Of a stretch of 64,000 nucleotides of DNA, positions 21,204 through 31,603 are shown in pieces (the first letter of the stretch is position 1; the number at the start of each line of letters is the position of its first letter). The position numbers were made by a program, and so were the translations under genes. The stretch is from Mortierella alpina (Eukaryota; Mortierellomycota; Mortierellomycetes; Mortierellales; Mortierellaceae), in assembly GCA_029449245.1 (NCBI GenBank), contig JANATF010000017.1, forward strand, positions 372,001 to 436,000. The letters are read 5' to 3'. The notes below the pieces were generated by a model, which was not told where the DNA came from, did not search any database, and saw nothing but the letters and a program-made list of their open reading frames with translations.

Positions 21204-21875
21204 TCATCCTCTTGGATTAACAGTATTCCTGTCACAAAAAGCCTTCGACACTTGGTCAGGCCAGTGTGGGAACCAGTCTTTGTCAGGAAGCCTCGAGTAC
21301 TGGTCAATCTTGAATTCCTCGCGTACAGCCTGGTTGTAGCGCTGGAGCTGCTCGGGTAGGCATTCGTGACTCAAGCAATAACAAGCGTTTACATTACAAA
21401 AATCCTTGTAGTTAAAGGCATGGTTCCAGACTTGACACATGTCCAATCCCGCTTTAGCCGATGCCCGTGCAGTACAAAGCAGGAAGTTGACCTCGTTATC
21501 GAAACATGGCTTGAATAGGCGGCTCCTTTGTTCAAATGACATGAACGCCGATATCTCGGGGGAAAAATCTTCCTCCGTGAAAATCTCCAACGCGGTCTTG
21601 GCCAATTGCTCATTTACCGGCTCCACCTCATTGTTCTTGTTGCTGTCAGAGCCAGGGCCGTATGATGGACAATTCTTGATGATATTCTTGAAGCCAGGCC
21701 ATTTGCACTGATGTAACATGTCGTACAACCCTTCGCCCCCATGACCGTTTCCGATTTCGAGCCAATTTCCGATCACGTCAAGGATGCCTTTGGTAAAGCC
21801 GGGGCGGACTCTGGCATCACAAATCTGGATGGCTACAGTCAATGCCATGAGCGAAATAAGGCTTTTGATTCTCAT
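21204..21875 (-). CDS. Secreted protein, about 220 residues, Cys-rich centre
   Basis: 223 residues. I start at the ATG that directly precedes a signal peptide (MRIKSLISLMALTVAIQICDA). The longer frame of 248 residues adds a polar leader that would destroy secretion. The mature chain contains paired cysteines, notably a cluster in the segment that reads CNVNACYCLSHEC, and several Trp/Phe residues, suggesting a compact disulfide-bonded domain. There is no transmembrane span, GPI tail or catalytic motif I recognise. It flanks the LINE and repeat region on the opposite side from the other small secreted protein. Function unknown. Confidence 0.7.
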   Translation of the reverse strand: MRIKSLISLMALTVAIQICDARVRPGFTKGILDVIGNWLEIGNGHGGEGLYDMLHQCKWPGFKNIIKNCPSYGPGSDSNKNNEVEPVNEQLAKTALEIFTEEDFSPEISAFMSFEQRSRLFKPCFDNEVNFLLCTARASAKAGLDMCQVWNHAFNYKDFCNVNACYCLSHECLPEQLQRYNQAVREEFKIDQYSRLPDKDWFPHWPDQVSKAFCDRNTVNPRG

Positions 21876-22388
21876 TGAGATGATTTCGGGTTTTCTACGG
21901 GTGAAGAGGAAACAAGAAGAAAAGGATGGAATTCGGGCAGTAGATGTCAACGGCTGGACTAGGGACTGAAAAGAGTGAGTGGTCGAACTGGGAGGAGTAA
22001 GGAAGAGTGAGAAGTCAAGAAGAAAGAGAGGTGATTGTTTCTTGTCAACTTAGGGAAAAATGATTTTGATGGGATACCATTTATATGTTTGAGAGACGAG
22101 CGCGAAAGCCTAGCCAGGGAAAGTACAAAAGAACAAGGCACGTAAAGACTATAGCCTACACAAAGATAGCGACAGTACAAGAACAGATAGAAGGATGGTG
22201 AAAAGGCGTAAGAGCCGTGTGTATAAACTTGATTGACGAAGGGCCGGGTCGAGGTTCAAAGATGCGTCTATGTTTAGCGGTGTGTCAAGGACTTGGTACG
22301 ACGAACACCGGGTTGAATCCCTGGAAGGATGGAACAGAGAGACACATCAAGGTTGCATCTAAGGCCCCAGGACAATCCTGTGAGTAAC
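21876..22388. other. intergenic, promoter of secreted protein and unassigned sequence
   Basis: The 5' side of the secreted-protein gene, then AT-balanced sequence without a convincing ORF, RNA or repeat until the fold-back element begins. Confidence 0.4.
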
Positions 22389-22959
22389 TTAGGTACAGCA
22401 TTCAATGTTAATGCTGTTATCACAAACCGAATCAGAATGGTGTGTAAAATATCGACTTGACCAGTACGAAAGTTACATGAGATTTGTGCGCAACACGTCT
22501 TTATGACACTCTGGCAGGTGAACGGCTCACTTAAACGCCAATTCAAGGGTAGATTATCGTATAGCATTGTTCTTGGGTGATCAACCAACAGTCATTGGAC
22601 TTGAAAGGCCTCGCGCTCATCCTCTGTATGGGGTAGCGCGCGAAAACTTAGTAAAATTGCGTTTTTTGTTCTTTTACCAACCGTACCTCAACTACGCGTC
22701 GCTATTGCTTCAAACCTTAATTCAGAAACCGTCTAATTGTTTTCTAGCGGTGTCGGCCCTCAAATTGAGGATCCAACGCGCCATGTAACTCTCAGAGGAC
22801 GGTGAAGTTGTATTGCGCACAAATGCCATGTAATGTGAGCACTGGAGAAGTCGATACATTACATACCATTCTGATGCGATTTTTCTAAACACAAATCAGG
22901 AACGACTTTCTATGCGGTAGCAACTTTGTGGAGCAATAGAGAGATTGAATGGTACCTAA
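22389..22959. mobile_element. Fold-back (MITE-like) element with long imperfect inverted repeats
   Basis: The left arm 22389-22496 and the reverse complement of the right arm 22810-22959 share an ordered series of motifs: TTAGGTAC, CATTCAAT, ATCAGAATGGT, TATCGACTT, GTTACATG/ATTACATG and TTTGTGCGCAA. The similarity may extend weakly inward. The internal part has no transposase. This is the form expected of a degenerate non-autonomous DNA transposon. No target-site duplication could be confirmed by eye. Confidence 0.65.
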
Positions 22960-23090
22960 TACGACATAGTGCCCCATCAGGGACAAAAGTAATCGCATGA
23001 CCTGAGCCCATTCATATCGATGCCATTACCAACTCCATTAATCTGAATGAGCTGCAATCGCGCATAATGTCCAGCACTGGACTACATGCT

Positions 23091-23392
23091 GAATAAGCCA
23101 ACATGGGGCAAAAGCTTAATAGGACGACATGGGGCAGTAGCTCATCACGACAGCATACTGTAAGGCGAAAGCTCAATGAGACAACAAGGGGCAAAAGCTT
23201 ACTAGGATGACATGGAGCAGTAGCTCATCACGACAGTATACTGTAAGGCGAAGCTCAATGAGACAACATGGGGCAAAAGCTTAATAGGACGACATGGAGC
23301 AGTAGCTCATCACGACAGCATACTGTAAGGCGAAAGCTCAATAACACAACATGGGGCAAAAGCTCAATAGGACGACATGGGGCAAAAGCTCA
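23091..23392. repeat. About 83-bp tandem repeat array (roughly 3.5 copies)
   Basis: The repeated unit contains AGGACGACATGGGGCAGTAG, CTCATCACGACAGCATACTG and AAGGCGAAAGCTCAATGAG. AAAGCT marks occur at about 23111, 23194, 23276 and 23358, a spacing of 82-83 bp. The last copy is truncated where it runs directly into the 327-bp repeat, copy B. Confidence 0.9.
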
Positions 23393-23720
23393 GGCGGTCC
23401 TCCGGGGCCGCCTTGTCCTTGACATGCCAGCTATACTACGTTCATCCAGAGTGGGCTTTTAAATAGCTTATGACATGGTTTGATACATGTGCCTGTTACT
23501 GCTGAGCAGCACAAATAGCACGTCCTAGCAGGCAGGCGCCCTTCGAGCGATGCTCTCACGGTTGACCAACGACAGCGGTGCGTTGCCCATTGTGGCCAGC
23601 TTCGTAGGGGGAAATTCGAACTAGCCAACATGCCTCACTACCAAGTCAGCTGAAGATTAAATCTCGGACGATGTCCAAGTTCTCGGATTTCGGATGGCTA
23701 TTCAATCCCGGACAACCGCC
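23393..23720. repeat. 327-bp dispersed repeat, copy B
   Basis: Same sequence as 18862-19188, same orientation, about a dozen differences. It is joined on its left to the 83-bp tandem array; its right edge at GACAACCGCC coincides with the right edge of copy A. Confidence 0.93.
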
Positions 23721-24242
23721 ATGCTCTTAGGGCATGGCCGCCCCGTGGTTGAGCCGATGTAGTCTTGGCTGCTTTGAAATAGTGCCCGAGGAAGTAGCGG
23801 TACTCATTTAACAAAGCACGTCGCTGTCGAACGCCTGCTAACACGGACGCCGCGTACCTTACGCGAAGGAAACATATATCACTCGACAACATTGCACACG
23901 ATATATGGCACACGCATTTCACCACGGCTCTCTTTGAATCTTTAACCGCAATTGTAACCACCGATCGAGAACAGCCAATGCCTTTGCCACCGCAACATCG
24001 TGATTCGATTCACGATCGATCTCCATCTCCTTCCACGCAATCGAACTCAAACCTCAAGCAAGCGACGCCGAGTATCTTGTCCGCGAGGCAAGGCAAAGGG
24101 AAATAACGATCACTATATACGGGAGATAAAGAGCAGGAAATAACCAAAAATAATGGATATAATGATGACGTAGTGGAATTATAGATTATGGTTCTTGATA
24201 TGAAATTGGTTTGTTATTCTCAACCAATCAGATGATTGACCA
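23721..24242. other. intergenic, no gene seen
   Basis: Between the 327-bp repeat and the second tRNA-Cys. It contains no convincing ORF. The 30 bp before the tRNA (CCAATCAGAT...TTGACCA) resemble the 5' flank of the first tRNA-Cys. Confidence 0.4.
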
Positions 24243-24314
24243 GCAGGATTAGCTCAGCGGTAGAGCAGCCGACTGCAGATCGGCAGGTCTCCGGTTCAAA
24301 CCCGGAATTCTGCT
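24243..24314 (+). tRNA. tRNA-Cys (GCA), second copy
   Basis: 72 nt, identical to the copy at 7954 except for one base in the D loop (AGCGGTA instead of AGTGGTA). All stems, the GCA anticodon, the A/B boxes and the T discriminator are intact. It has no intron and is followed by T4. It appears functional although embedded among transposon relics. Confidence 0.96.
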
Positions 24315-24318
24315 TTTT
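24315..24318 (+). terminator. RNA polymerase III terminator (T4)
   Basis: Four T residues directly after the discriminator base, the minimal Pol III stop. Confidence 0.7.
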
Positions 24319-24535
24319 GCTTCCAGTACTCATCCTTTCATCAAGGATGAAAGCCTTTTTTTTCGAAAAAGATATTCTGACATGCAATCGAGCTTGTTCA
24401 GGATGATGGATTACTCTGACATTCAAGTCAGAATACCTTACGGTTGAGAATGTTGAAGATACTGTTACGGCAGAGTACAACCCATTGAGCAGCGGATACT
24501 AGCAGCTATTATCGTCAGCGCTCTATTAATACAAA

Positions 24536-26285
24536 GAACTTCCACCGGCTCCTGCAATCCAAGACGAAGTTCCGGATCTCGAAGCCGCAATAAGTATTGT
24601 CAAGGCATACGCTCGTCACGTCGGTTTTGGCGTTAGTGCTGGCCGCCCTCACCGCACGAAAAGAATCGAAATGATATGTCACTGCAAACGACGAACATTG
24701 ATAGAAGACGTGGCGAGAGATATGGAATATTCTTGTAGTACATCTCTTACCAACACATACCTTGCAACATCTAGTTGAGGTAGAGTGCAAACTGTCGGGG
24801 ATCCCGCGACACCCCAAAAAGGAGCAGCAAGTCAAGCTACGAACGCGATCTGGTTCCAAGAAGTGCGGTTGTAAAAAAAAAAAAATACCGCATCAAGTTG
24901 TCAAGTACCGTCGCCATGTCCCCAGCATGACACATCATCAACATTGCAGCGGAGCACAACCACCCAATGGATGCGGAGACGGTTAGAATCTCGCCGCTCA
25001 ATCAAGAGGTGAAAGACTTGATTCTGAAGGCCGTCGAGATGATCTTCATCACCCGCGATATCCGATCTTTGCTGTCCCAGGAGTTTTCCGGAACTGTCCT
25101 GGACATACCAGTTCAACAATTTCCTGGCTCATTGTTGAAAGGATGAGAAAACAACCCCACTGAATGAAGCTGCTCAGTTGACCATATATCTCTCGAAACT
25201 GTCAGCCTCCGGAAAAGGACCTGCGTCGCCTGTTCTTCAGGCACGCCGTCGATCAGCAGGACCGATTCGGGGACCATTTCTGGATGAGTGTGGAGTAAAG
25301 AGTGCTCTACAATCGGTACCGCGACATGCTGATGCACGAGGCAACAGCGTCCACAAATCGATTAAACGTGTCGCTCCATTGCTTCGAGGTGGTCGACTTC
25401 GAATTCAAGACCAGAATCGTTGCATGCGCCTTGACAGCAGGCGAAACAACTCAGGACTATGAATGGGTTCTGGGTCGGCTTCTTCTTGCAACTGGGAACA
25501 TCGCTCCGGAAGCCGTAATGATTGACAAAGATCTAGTCATGGATGCCGCCTGCGCAAGTGTTATCCCGCAGACCCGCATACTTAACTGTACATGGCATGC
25601 ATTCAAGAATCGACAGTTGCGCCTACAATCTCCGTTGAAGGACACTTTAAGGAGATTCGAGAGTTCATTCATTGAGCCCTGTCGTTCTTTGACGCCATCC
25701 GAATTTGATTCAAGGTGGGGCGCACTGTGCGAGCAATTTGGCGATGATGATGGGGTAATTGACCGATATCTCCGACGCCTGTATGATAACCGACACCAAT
25801 GGGGATAGACTTGGGTTAGAACGCAGTTTACTGCAGGGATCCAATCAATCCAACGCGTTGAGAAAACCCACCATCTGGTGAAGATGATGCCTGTGGACAA
25901 CAGTGCCACCCTGAAGAGCGTCGTAGCCGCAACAGTGGATGTATCAGTGAGAGAGTATTATCGTACCAAGTTCACCAAGGACGCAGAGGGTATGAAGATG
26001 AGAGCGGAGATGGCGTCATGGAGGAGTATGGGCGCCACAAGAACAATGTTCAAAGATGTTCTTGATCTATTCAAAGAGGTCCTTAGCAGCCATGCGAGGG
26101 AAAGGATGATCAAAGAGACGTGTAACGTACTGGACCTACCTTGGTCTAGGGAGTGTACCTCTTTAAATTGGAGACCACTTCCCTTTTTATCAAAGTTCAT
26201 TGAGTGTATAGTTAGCCTGTGGCAAGACGCCTACTTAATAGTCCTGCCTCGGCAAAGAATAAACATCATCTCTTTGTCTCCTTGA
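24536..26285 (+). pseudogene. Broken FAR1-type MULE transposase
   Basis: Pieces of one transposase occur in order but in several frames. A FAR1-like DNA-binding start (VKAYARHVGFGVSAGRPHR, from 24536) ends at a TGA at 24776. A basic zinc-finger part (RTRSGSKKCGC) follows. The block AEHNHPMD is in another frame. The MULE catalytic domain comes next (ALTAGETTQDYEWVLGRLL, then VMIDKDLVMDAA and LNCTWHAFKN), then QFTAGIQSIQRVEKTHHL. The catalytic frame is interrupted by TAA at about 25296 and TAG at 25806, the latter inside the conserved W...FTAGIQS region. At least three frameshifts and three stops make it inactive. Elements of this type, related to plant FHY3/FAR1, are common in Glomero- and Mortierellomycotina. 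No terminal inverted repeats were found. Confidence 0.82.
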
Positions 26286-27477
26286 CTCTCACAATTCCAC
26301 TATACGTTTCAAGACGGATTGGGCTTTCATGCTCACGCACTCAATATCCAATCTGAGAGCAACACCGTAACCCCTATAGCAGAATAGCTCGAGCCAATGG
26401 AAGCATCCGGACAACACCGCGTGAACTATGGTCATACGGGGATGAGCCCTATCTATGTGGCTCTTTCACGCTGCACTAGCCGGCTGAACTTTCACCATGA
26501 TCCTCCAACACATGCTGCTATTCTTACCCTGGACTTCGTCCACTAAGAGGGGAGGAAAGTGCACCATGGATCATATCACATGAGTAGCTAGCCCGTCAGC
26601 AACCGAACCTACTTAGATACCGGTTCCGGGCAAATAAACAGATCCATTTCTTGCCTCGTTCCTTGAATTGCGAATATACTTTCTACAGTGCACCGAAGCG
26701 GGCAGAAGCTACGATATCCGCACCGAGTGCTTTGCAAGGGGACGCGGGAAGTCCACACCGAGCAAGTTCAATAGTCCTCATAGAATGCTTTTCCATTTTT
26801 GAGCAGCGGCAGCAATATGCGCGGGCTGTAGAGGCAAGGAACGCATCGGGTGATATTGACTGGCGTGATGGGTAGCGATCAAGCCGAGCAATCATATATG
26901 AGATACATGCGACCTTCACCTTTTTTCGACTACGCTCTCCTCGATTCTGTCCTCGATTTAGGATTCTGCCAATGACCAGAAAAGTTACTCCTACGCATCC
27001 AAGGCATATGTTCGGCAGTTGCAGTTGCGTATTCGGCTGAGCAGGGTATTTTGACTAGTCCGCAGGAATCGCATCATGCAGCAGACAGCTTCCAAGTTCT
27101 ACGCCAGCAAGCTTAACAAACAGCACCAAAAGGTACCAGAACGATAACAGGTACTATGCATTGATTGATGTTTCTTTCACATCGAAGGAAGAGAAGGCAC
27201 TCCTTGTGTGTTCAGACAAGAGTTCTTTAAAAACCGTGCAAGAACGTGTAACTACATCCGTGATGATCCTTGCCCATATTCGAACGTGCTGTAAGTCCGG
27301 AGATAGTTGGATCCTTGTGCTGGCTATAGAAGACGAAAATAGTTATGATTGACCGCCTCAAGTTCCCAAGATGATGACATGCAAAATGGAATCAATAACA
27401 GGTTGGACCCAAGTTTTAATTTGATTGATGTTGAAAAAGTTGGAAAAGGTGATCCAATCTCCAACCGGAAGTTGGAC
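26286..27477. other. gene-poor sequence, nothing assigned
   Basis: No intact ORF with recognisable features and no repeat seen. Short frames here (for example about 26650-26875 and 27161-27352) look random. It may be decayed transposon sequence. Confidence 0.35.
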
Positions 27478-27760
27478 ACCACGCCCAGCAACCAAGCCAG
27501 TAGGTGGACAACAAGCCAGTTGGATCGTCGGGGAGTTGGACACCACGCCCAGCATATGCCAGTAGATGGACATCGCGCCCAGCAGTACGCCAGTAGATGG
27601 ACATCACGCCCAGCAATTAAGCCAGTAGATGGACATCACGCCCAGCAGTACGCCAGTAGATGGACATCGCGCCCAGCGCCAGTAGGTGGACAACAAGCCA
27701 GGTTGAGAGTTGGACACCACGCCCAGCATAAGCCGGTAGGTGGACAACAACTAAGTGGCA
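27478..27760. repeat. Minisatellite, about 31-bp unit
   Basis: Variable tandem copies of CCAGTAGATGGACATCACG followed by CCCAGCAGTACG, with shortened variants (CCAGTAGGTGGACAACAAG and AGTTGGACACCACGCCCAGC). Frames on both strands are open because of the repeat, so the overlapping 186-codon ORF (27349-27909) is not evidence for a gene. Confidence 0.88.
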
Positions 27761-29802
27761 TGCCCAAACGGTTTGGAAAGGATGAAAAAAATAATCCCTC
27801 GCAAGTCCCCGCGATTTTTATACTTGAAAAAACAGTCGCGGGTGGGATGTGCGGTGGACAGGACGGCGATTGGAAAGACTTGAACCCTTGCATGCCTCGT
27901 GTTTCTTGACCCTTTCCTGTTTATCTGTATCCATGCTGATCGGGAGGGCTGTGAGGTGCATTGGCTCGGCTCCTCTACACCGTATCACCCGCTTCTAGTA
28001 GGGTCATCGTTGCTACTTGGTAGTAATTGGTAGGTTCACTCCTTGCACCTCTGCTGCTATCAGCTATTGTTGCTACTTTCTTTGTTTCTCCGCTTACGTC
28101 CACTTACTTGCCACTCTCCTGGCTCTATCCTATAAAGTACTACTCATGAAGATATCATCATAGTGCATCCCTGCTTTCTGAGAGCATTCGCATCGAAACA
28201 ACCCCAGACGAAGCGGCTCTATCGCGAAGTTGTTCAACTCCGTCAAGACCCCTGTTGCAATAGTCTACTAAAGACCATCCAACTCGTCCCCGGCCAGAGA
28301 ACACCAAGGTACCATTGTTATTTGTTCATCCTCCACCTTCACATATGGCACTTCCGCATCATACAGGAGTTGCTGCGAGTCGCGTGTGATGATTTTGTCA
28401 TGATCATCGGGATGCTGATCACCTCACGGTATCATCCTATTCGAATAGACACTAATGACATTCTCCGCACGCATCTATGCCATACAAAAAGAATATAAGG
28501 CGAGGCGTTAACATCATGCTTGTGTTCTTGTGGTGCAGAATCATACCATACCCTGTAAGTCGCTCGCGCCAAGGAATGTTATTTTTTCACACACCTAGAC
28601 CTTGTCAATGAACTCCAAAAGCCCCCAGCGTTCGTTACAGTTGCCTATAGAGTGAGGCAACTACAGGGTAACCGTAGGCGAGTGCGTGGTCATCAGATAT
28701 GGAGGGCAGAGAAAACTCATGGCAACAAAACGCTGCAAACATCACCGCCAACGAAGTAGCAAGGAAAAAACACGAATACACCAATGGCACGAGTCCACAA
28801 AGCAAAAAGGCACCAGAGAACCTTCTTATCGCTCTTCACTCGAAGTTCTGCCGTGGAAACATAAAGGACGTCGTCAAGTCATCGAGGGTAGCTCTGGAAG
28901 AAGCAATCGAGTGTGTACTTTTTAGACAACACCCAAAAGCAGCGCAGCTGGATACACCAAGAGCGTGAATAATGAAAGCAGCCATGATGAGTCGATTTTA
29001 CGTCTCAAAGACTGGAGACAGGTTGTCGAGGTACGTTGACCAGTGCTTCATTTTGACATTTTTGAAATCAGCTTTGAAAGACATACACTGACGGCTCTAT
29101 ATCTTATTCTCACACTTTGCTCTTCCTGAATGATCTCATATGTTATAGGACTATCGTGGGACGCTAGTCAGGATGAAATCGCCCTCGCCACCGTAGAAAT
29201 CGCCAAGAACGTGCAGGTAGTGAAGATATTCTCTGCTGGAGCCAAGATCATTCCATGCGCGAGGTCAAGGAGGTGTGCGACAGCCTCATAACCATACTTC
29301 CTAACGACAAACATCTGCATCACTGCATGGCCTACGGGAGGCAGCTTGGGGAACATCAGGCACCATCTATTTGCATTTTAGTCGCGCCGACGTTGAAAGT
29401 TGCCGTGAAGGAACTGAGCTTCAGTGTATACTACCTGAAGACATTGGATCCATGCATTTTGCAACCACTATCGGCGTCCTCAATTGGCGTAGATAGGTTC
29501 TCCAAATGCCAGATGTGAACCTTCGTTGCAAAGTCCAGGTTACCGCACCGCCGTGAACTCGGCGGAGCGAATACTTTGGTAGTGCATGAGGGCATGTCAA
29601 GATATTCTCTTTATCATTATTGCTCTCAATCTGAAAGTGCCTTTTTCTTGGTGGACAACTTGTTTCACATTAACGATGTAGAAAGGTGTTTTGAATGGAA
29701 TATTGAAGTGATCAAGCCTGTGGTCGGAATGCCATACTCCCCGGCCTTTCTCGTTGCGTCTATTTGAACAGCTGGCGAGATTTGTTGCTCCTGAACTCTT
29801 GC
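27761..29802. other. gene-poor sequence with possible decayed exons
   Basis: There is no confident gene. Two coding-looking pieces with splice-like edges occur on the plus strand. One ends at about 29030 (reading FYVSKTGDRLS) at a GTACGT donor. The other runs from about 29153 to 29215 (DEIALATVEIAKNVQ), between TTATAG and GTAGTG. They could be exons of a decayed gene. A 111-codon frame at 28163-28498 is unassigned. Confidence 0.25.
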
Positions 29803-31297
29803 TTAGGGCTCTTCTACCGGAGTGCTATCCACGTTGCTTGCTCTTGGAAAATAGGCAGGCAACAATGCTTCGTAGATACCCCTATCCTTCTCCAAGAATG
29901 TGCAAAATATGATCCTGGTCATCTATTATTCAAATAGGAGTGATGGATGTTACAAAAGAACGCACGCCATGGCTGATACAAGTTAGGCGCCAACATAAGA
30001 GCCTTCCATTCCTTGCCGCATACCTTATTGGTCTCTGTGGGGTTACTATCCATCCAGTCTCGAACTGTTCGAAGTGCAACATTCGCGGCCTTCCTGTTGT
30101 CGTACCCATAGATTCCAGTCGAGACGCAGCAGAATGCCTATTTCATGGATCGTCAAAAGATAAAAAAAGAAAACACACACGCACGGAACAAATACGGCGC
30201 GAGTGAGTTGGCGGAATCCAATGCAATGTTGGATGAACGAGACGGTGACAGCACACTCCATACCACCGAGCCGACATCATTCTCGCGCGCGACTTCCAGA
30301 ACACGCTTGTAGCAGCTTCTCAAAAGTCCTGGTTTCTCGCCTCGTGGTCCGACAGTGTGAATCACGTCTACAAGTGAGCGACGAGTATAGAAAGAAACTA
30401 ATTAGACAGACATTCACATGGGGATTGTACACAATACAGATCTCTTGACGCGACGCACATTTGCAGGGTAGCTTGTACGCCTTTGTGATCTTGGCGTCCT
30501 ATCGTGGTGCAAATGCGCATGCATTAGAAAAAATTGCCGAGAATCCACTTGATTGCTTGCAGCATTGACCCAACGGATAGACTAACGTACTCCAGTGTCG
30601 CATCCATGCAGCGTCCTGCATTCCGCCACGAGTTCCCGTCCTGCTGCATCATGAATCGCGCCATCGACTAGGAATATCACGGAGGGATGTGGACCATGGT
30701 CAATACGATCGCTTATACAGATCAGCAGCTCTCGGGGTTGAGGCAGTTAGGAGAACAGGGGTTCATACTTCCTCCTCCTCCGAGTAGAGATTCATTGGCG
30801 GCATTCACTAGAAAAAAAGCGATAGCGACCGTAAGATCAGTGTCGCCCCATCTGCATCGTCAAGAATCATTATGAACAGCCGCTCTGATGTGTACCAACT
30901 GCGTCAATCTGAAGGGTCGTGATATCGCCGTGCCTATACAAGCAAAAAAGTACATATGCTCGTAGCAGAGCATAATAAGGTCAGTGACCAGCTCCAAGTT
31001 ACATGGCTGCTTGACAGGATTTTCGTATCGTGTCCTGTTGTTACCAGAGAGAGATTTTTTGGCTCCAGAGCGTGCTGGGTTGCGAGTGCACTGGTGCGCA
31101 CCATCATATAGACATAGTTGGACCCAACAAGCCAAGAGAAAAGAGAAAGTCAGTACTCCTCTCTTGCATTGGGGCTAGCTGAGCAGGCTGCATGCATGCA
31201 AGAGGCATGGCTTACATTCGGTTGGCTCGGGGTAGGTGTCGTAGCAGGCTAGCAGTGTGGGGATATCCGCGAGGGTGACCAGTTTCTTGCTGAACAT
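29803..31297 (-). CDS. Macrodomain protein (ADP-ribose binding, MacroD type)
   Basis: Nine exons, complement(29803..29922, 30024..30137, 30264..30367, 30459..30498, 30591..30667, 30769..30807, 30896..30933, 31045..31090, 31216..31297), 219 residues. Every junction has GT-AG ends and keeps frame. The assembled protein shows the complete macro fold: [29 protein letters not shown], then [38 protein letters not shown], the [14 protein letters not shown] loop, and a final [17 protein letters not shown] strand-helix. MacroD-type proteins bind ADP-ribose and remove O-acetyl or mono-ADP-ribose groups; the NAAN Asn and the GGGGxDGAIH Asp are the residues usually implicated. No targeting signal is evident, so it is probably nuclear or cytosolic. 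Introns are 88-126 nt. Confidence 0.9.
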
Positions 31298-31603
31298 GGC
31301 TGTTGCTGTTGGCAGTGGTTAGAGCAAGTTGGGAATGGTGTGGATGGAAAGCGAGCAGATCAAAATGCAAGAGAGAGCAAGGAGAGAAGGTGGCATGTCC
31401 GATCAGTTCTCTGTTCGACTGGCTTTTTTTTATTTTTTCCTCCCTTTTTGATACCGTGCAGCGGCAAAGGGTGGTGTCGAGAGGCTGGCTGGTGCGGTGT
31501 CCACTCGCTCTCTATACCGATGTCTGTGTCCCATGGTTGTGCTCTCTCGCTCTCTATGCCATGCTGTGTGTCGTGTCGTCGCACTCCCGTCCGTGGATGC
31601 TGC
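31298..31603. other. intergenic, macrodomain promoter
   Basis: 306 bp between the FUN14 stop and the macrodomain start, both on the minus strand. It contains CT/GA-rich tracts and no ORF of interest. Confidence 0.4.

Noticed and set aside
24220-24480. 86-codon minus-strand ORF
   Set aside because: Lies across the tRNA-Cys gene on the opposite strand; no protein features.
27349-27909. 186-codon plus-strand ORF
   Set aside because: Generated by the 31-bp minisatellite; both strands are open there and the peptide only restates the repeat.
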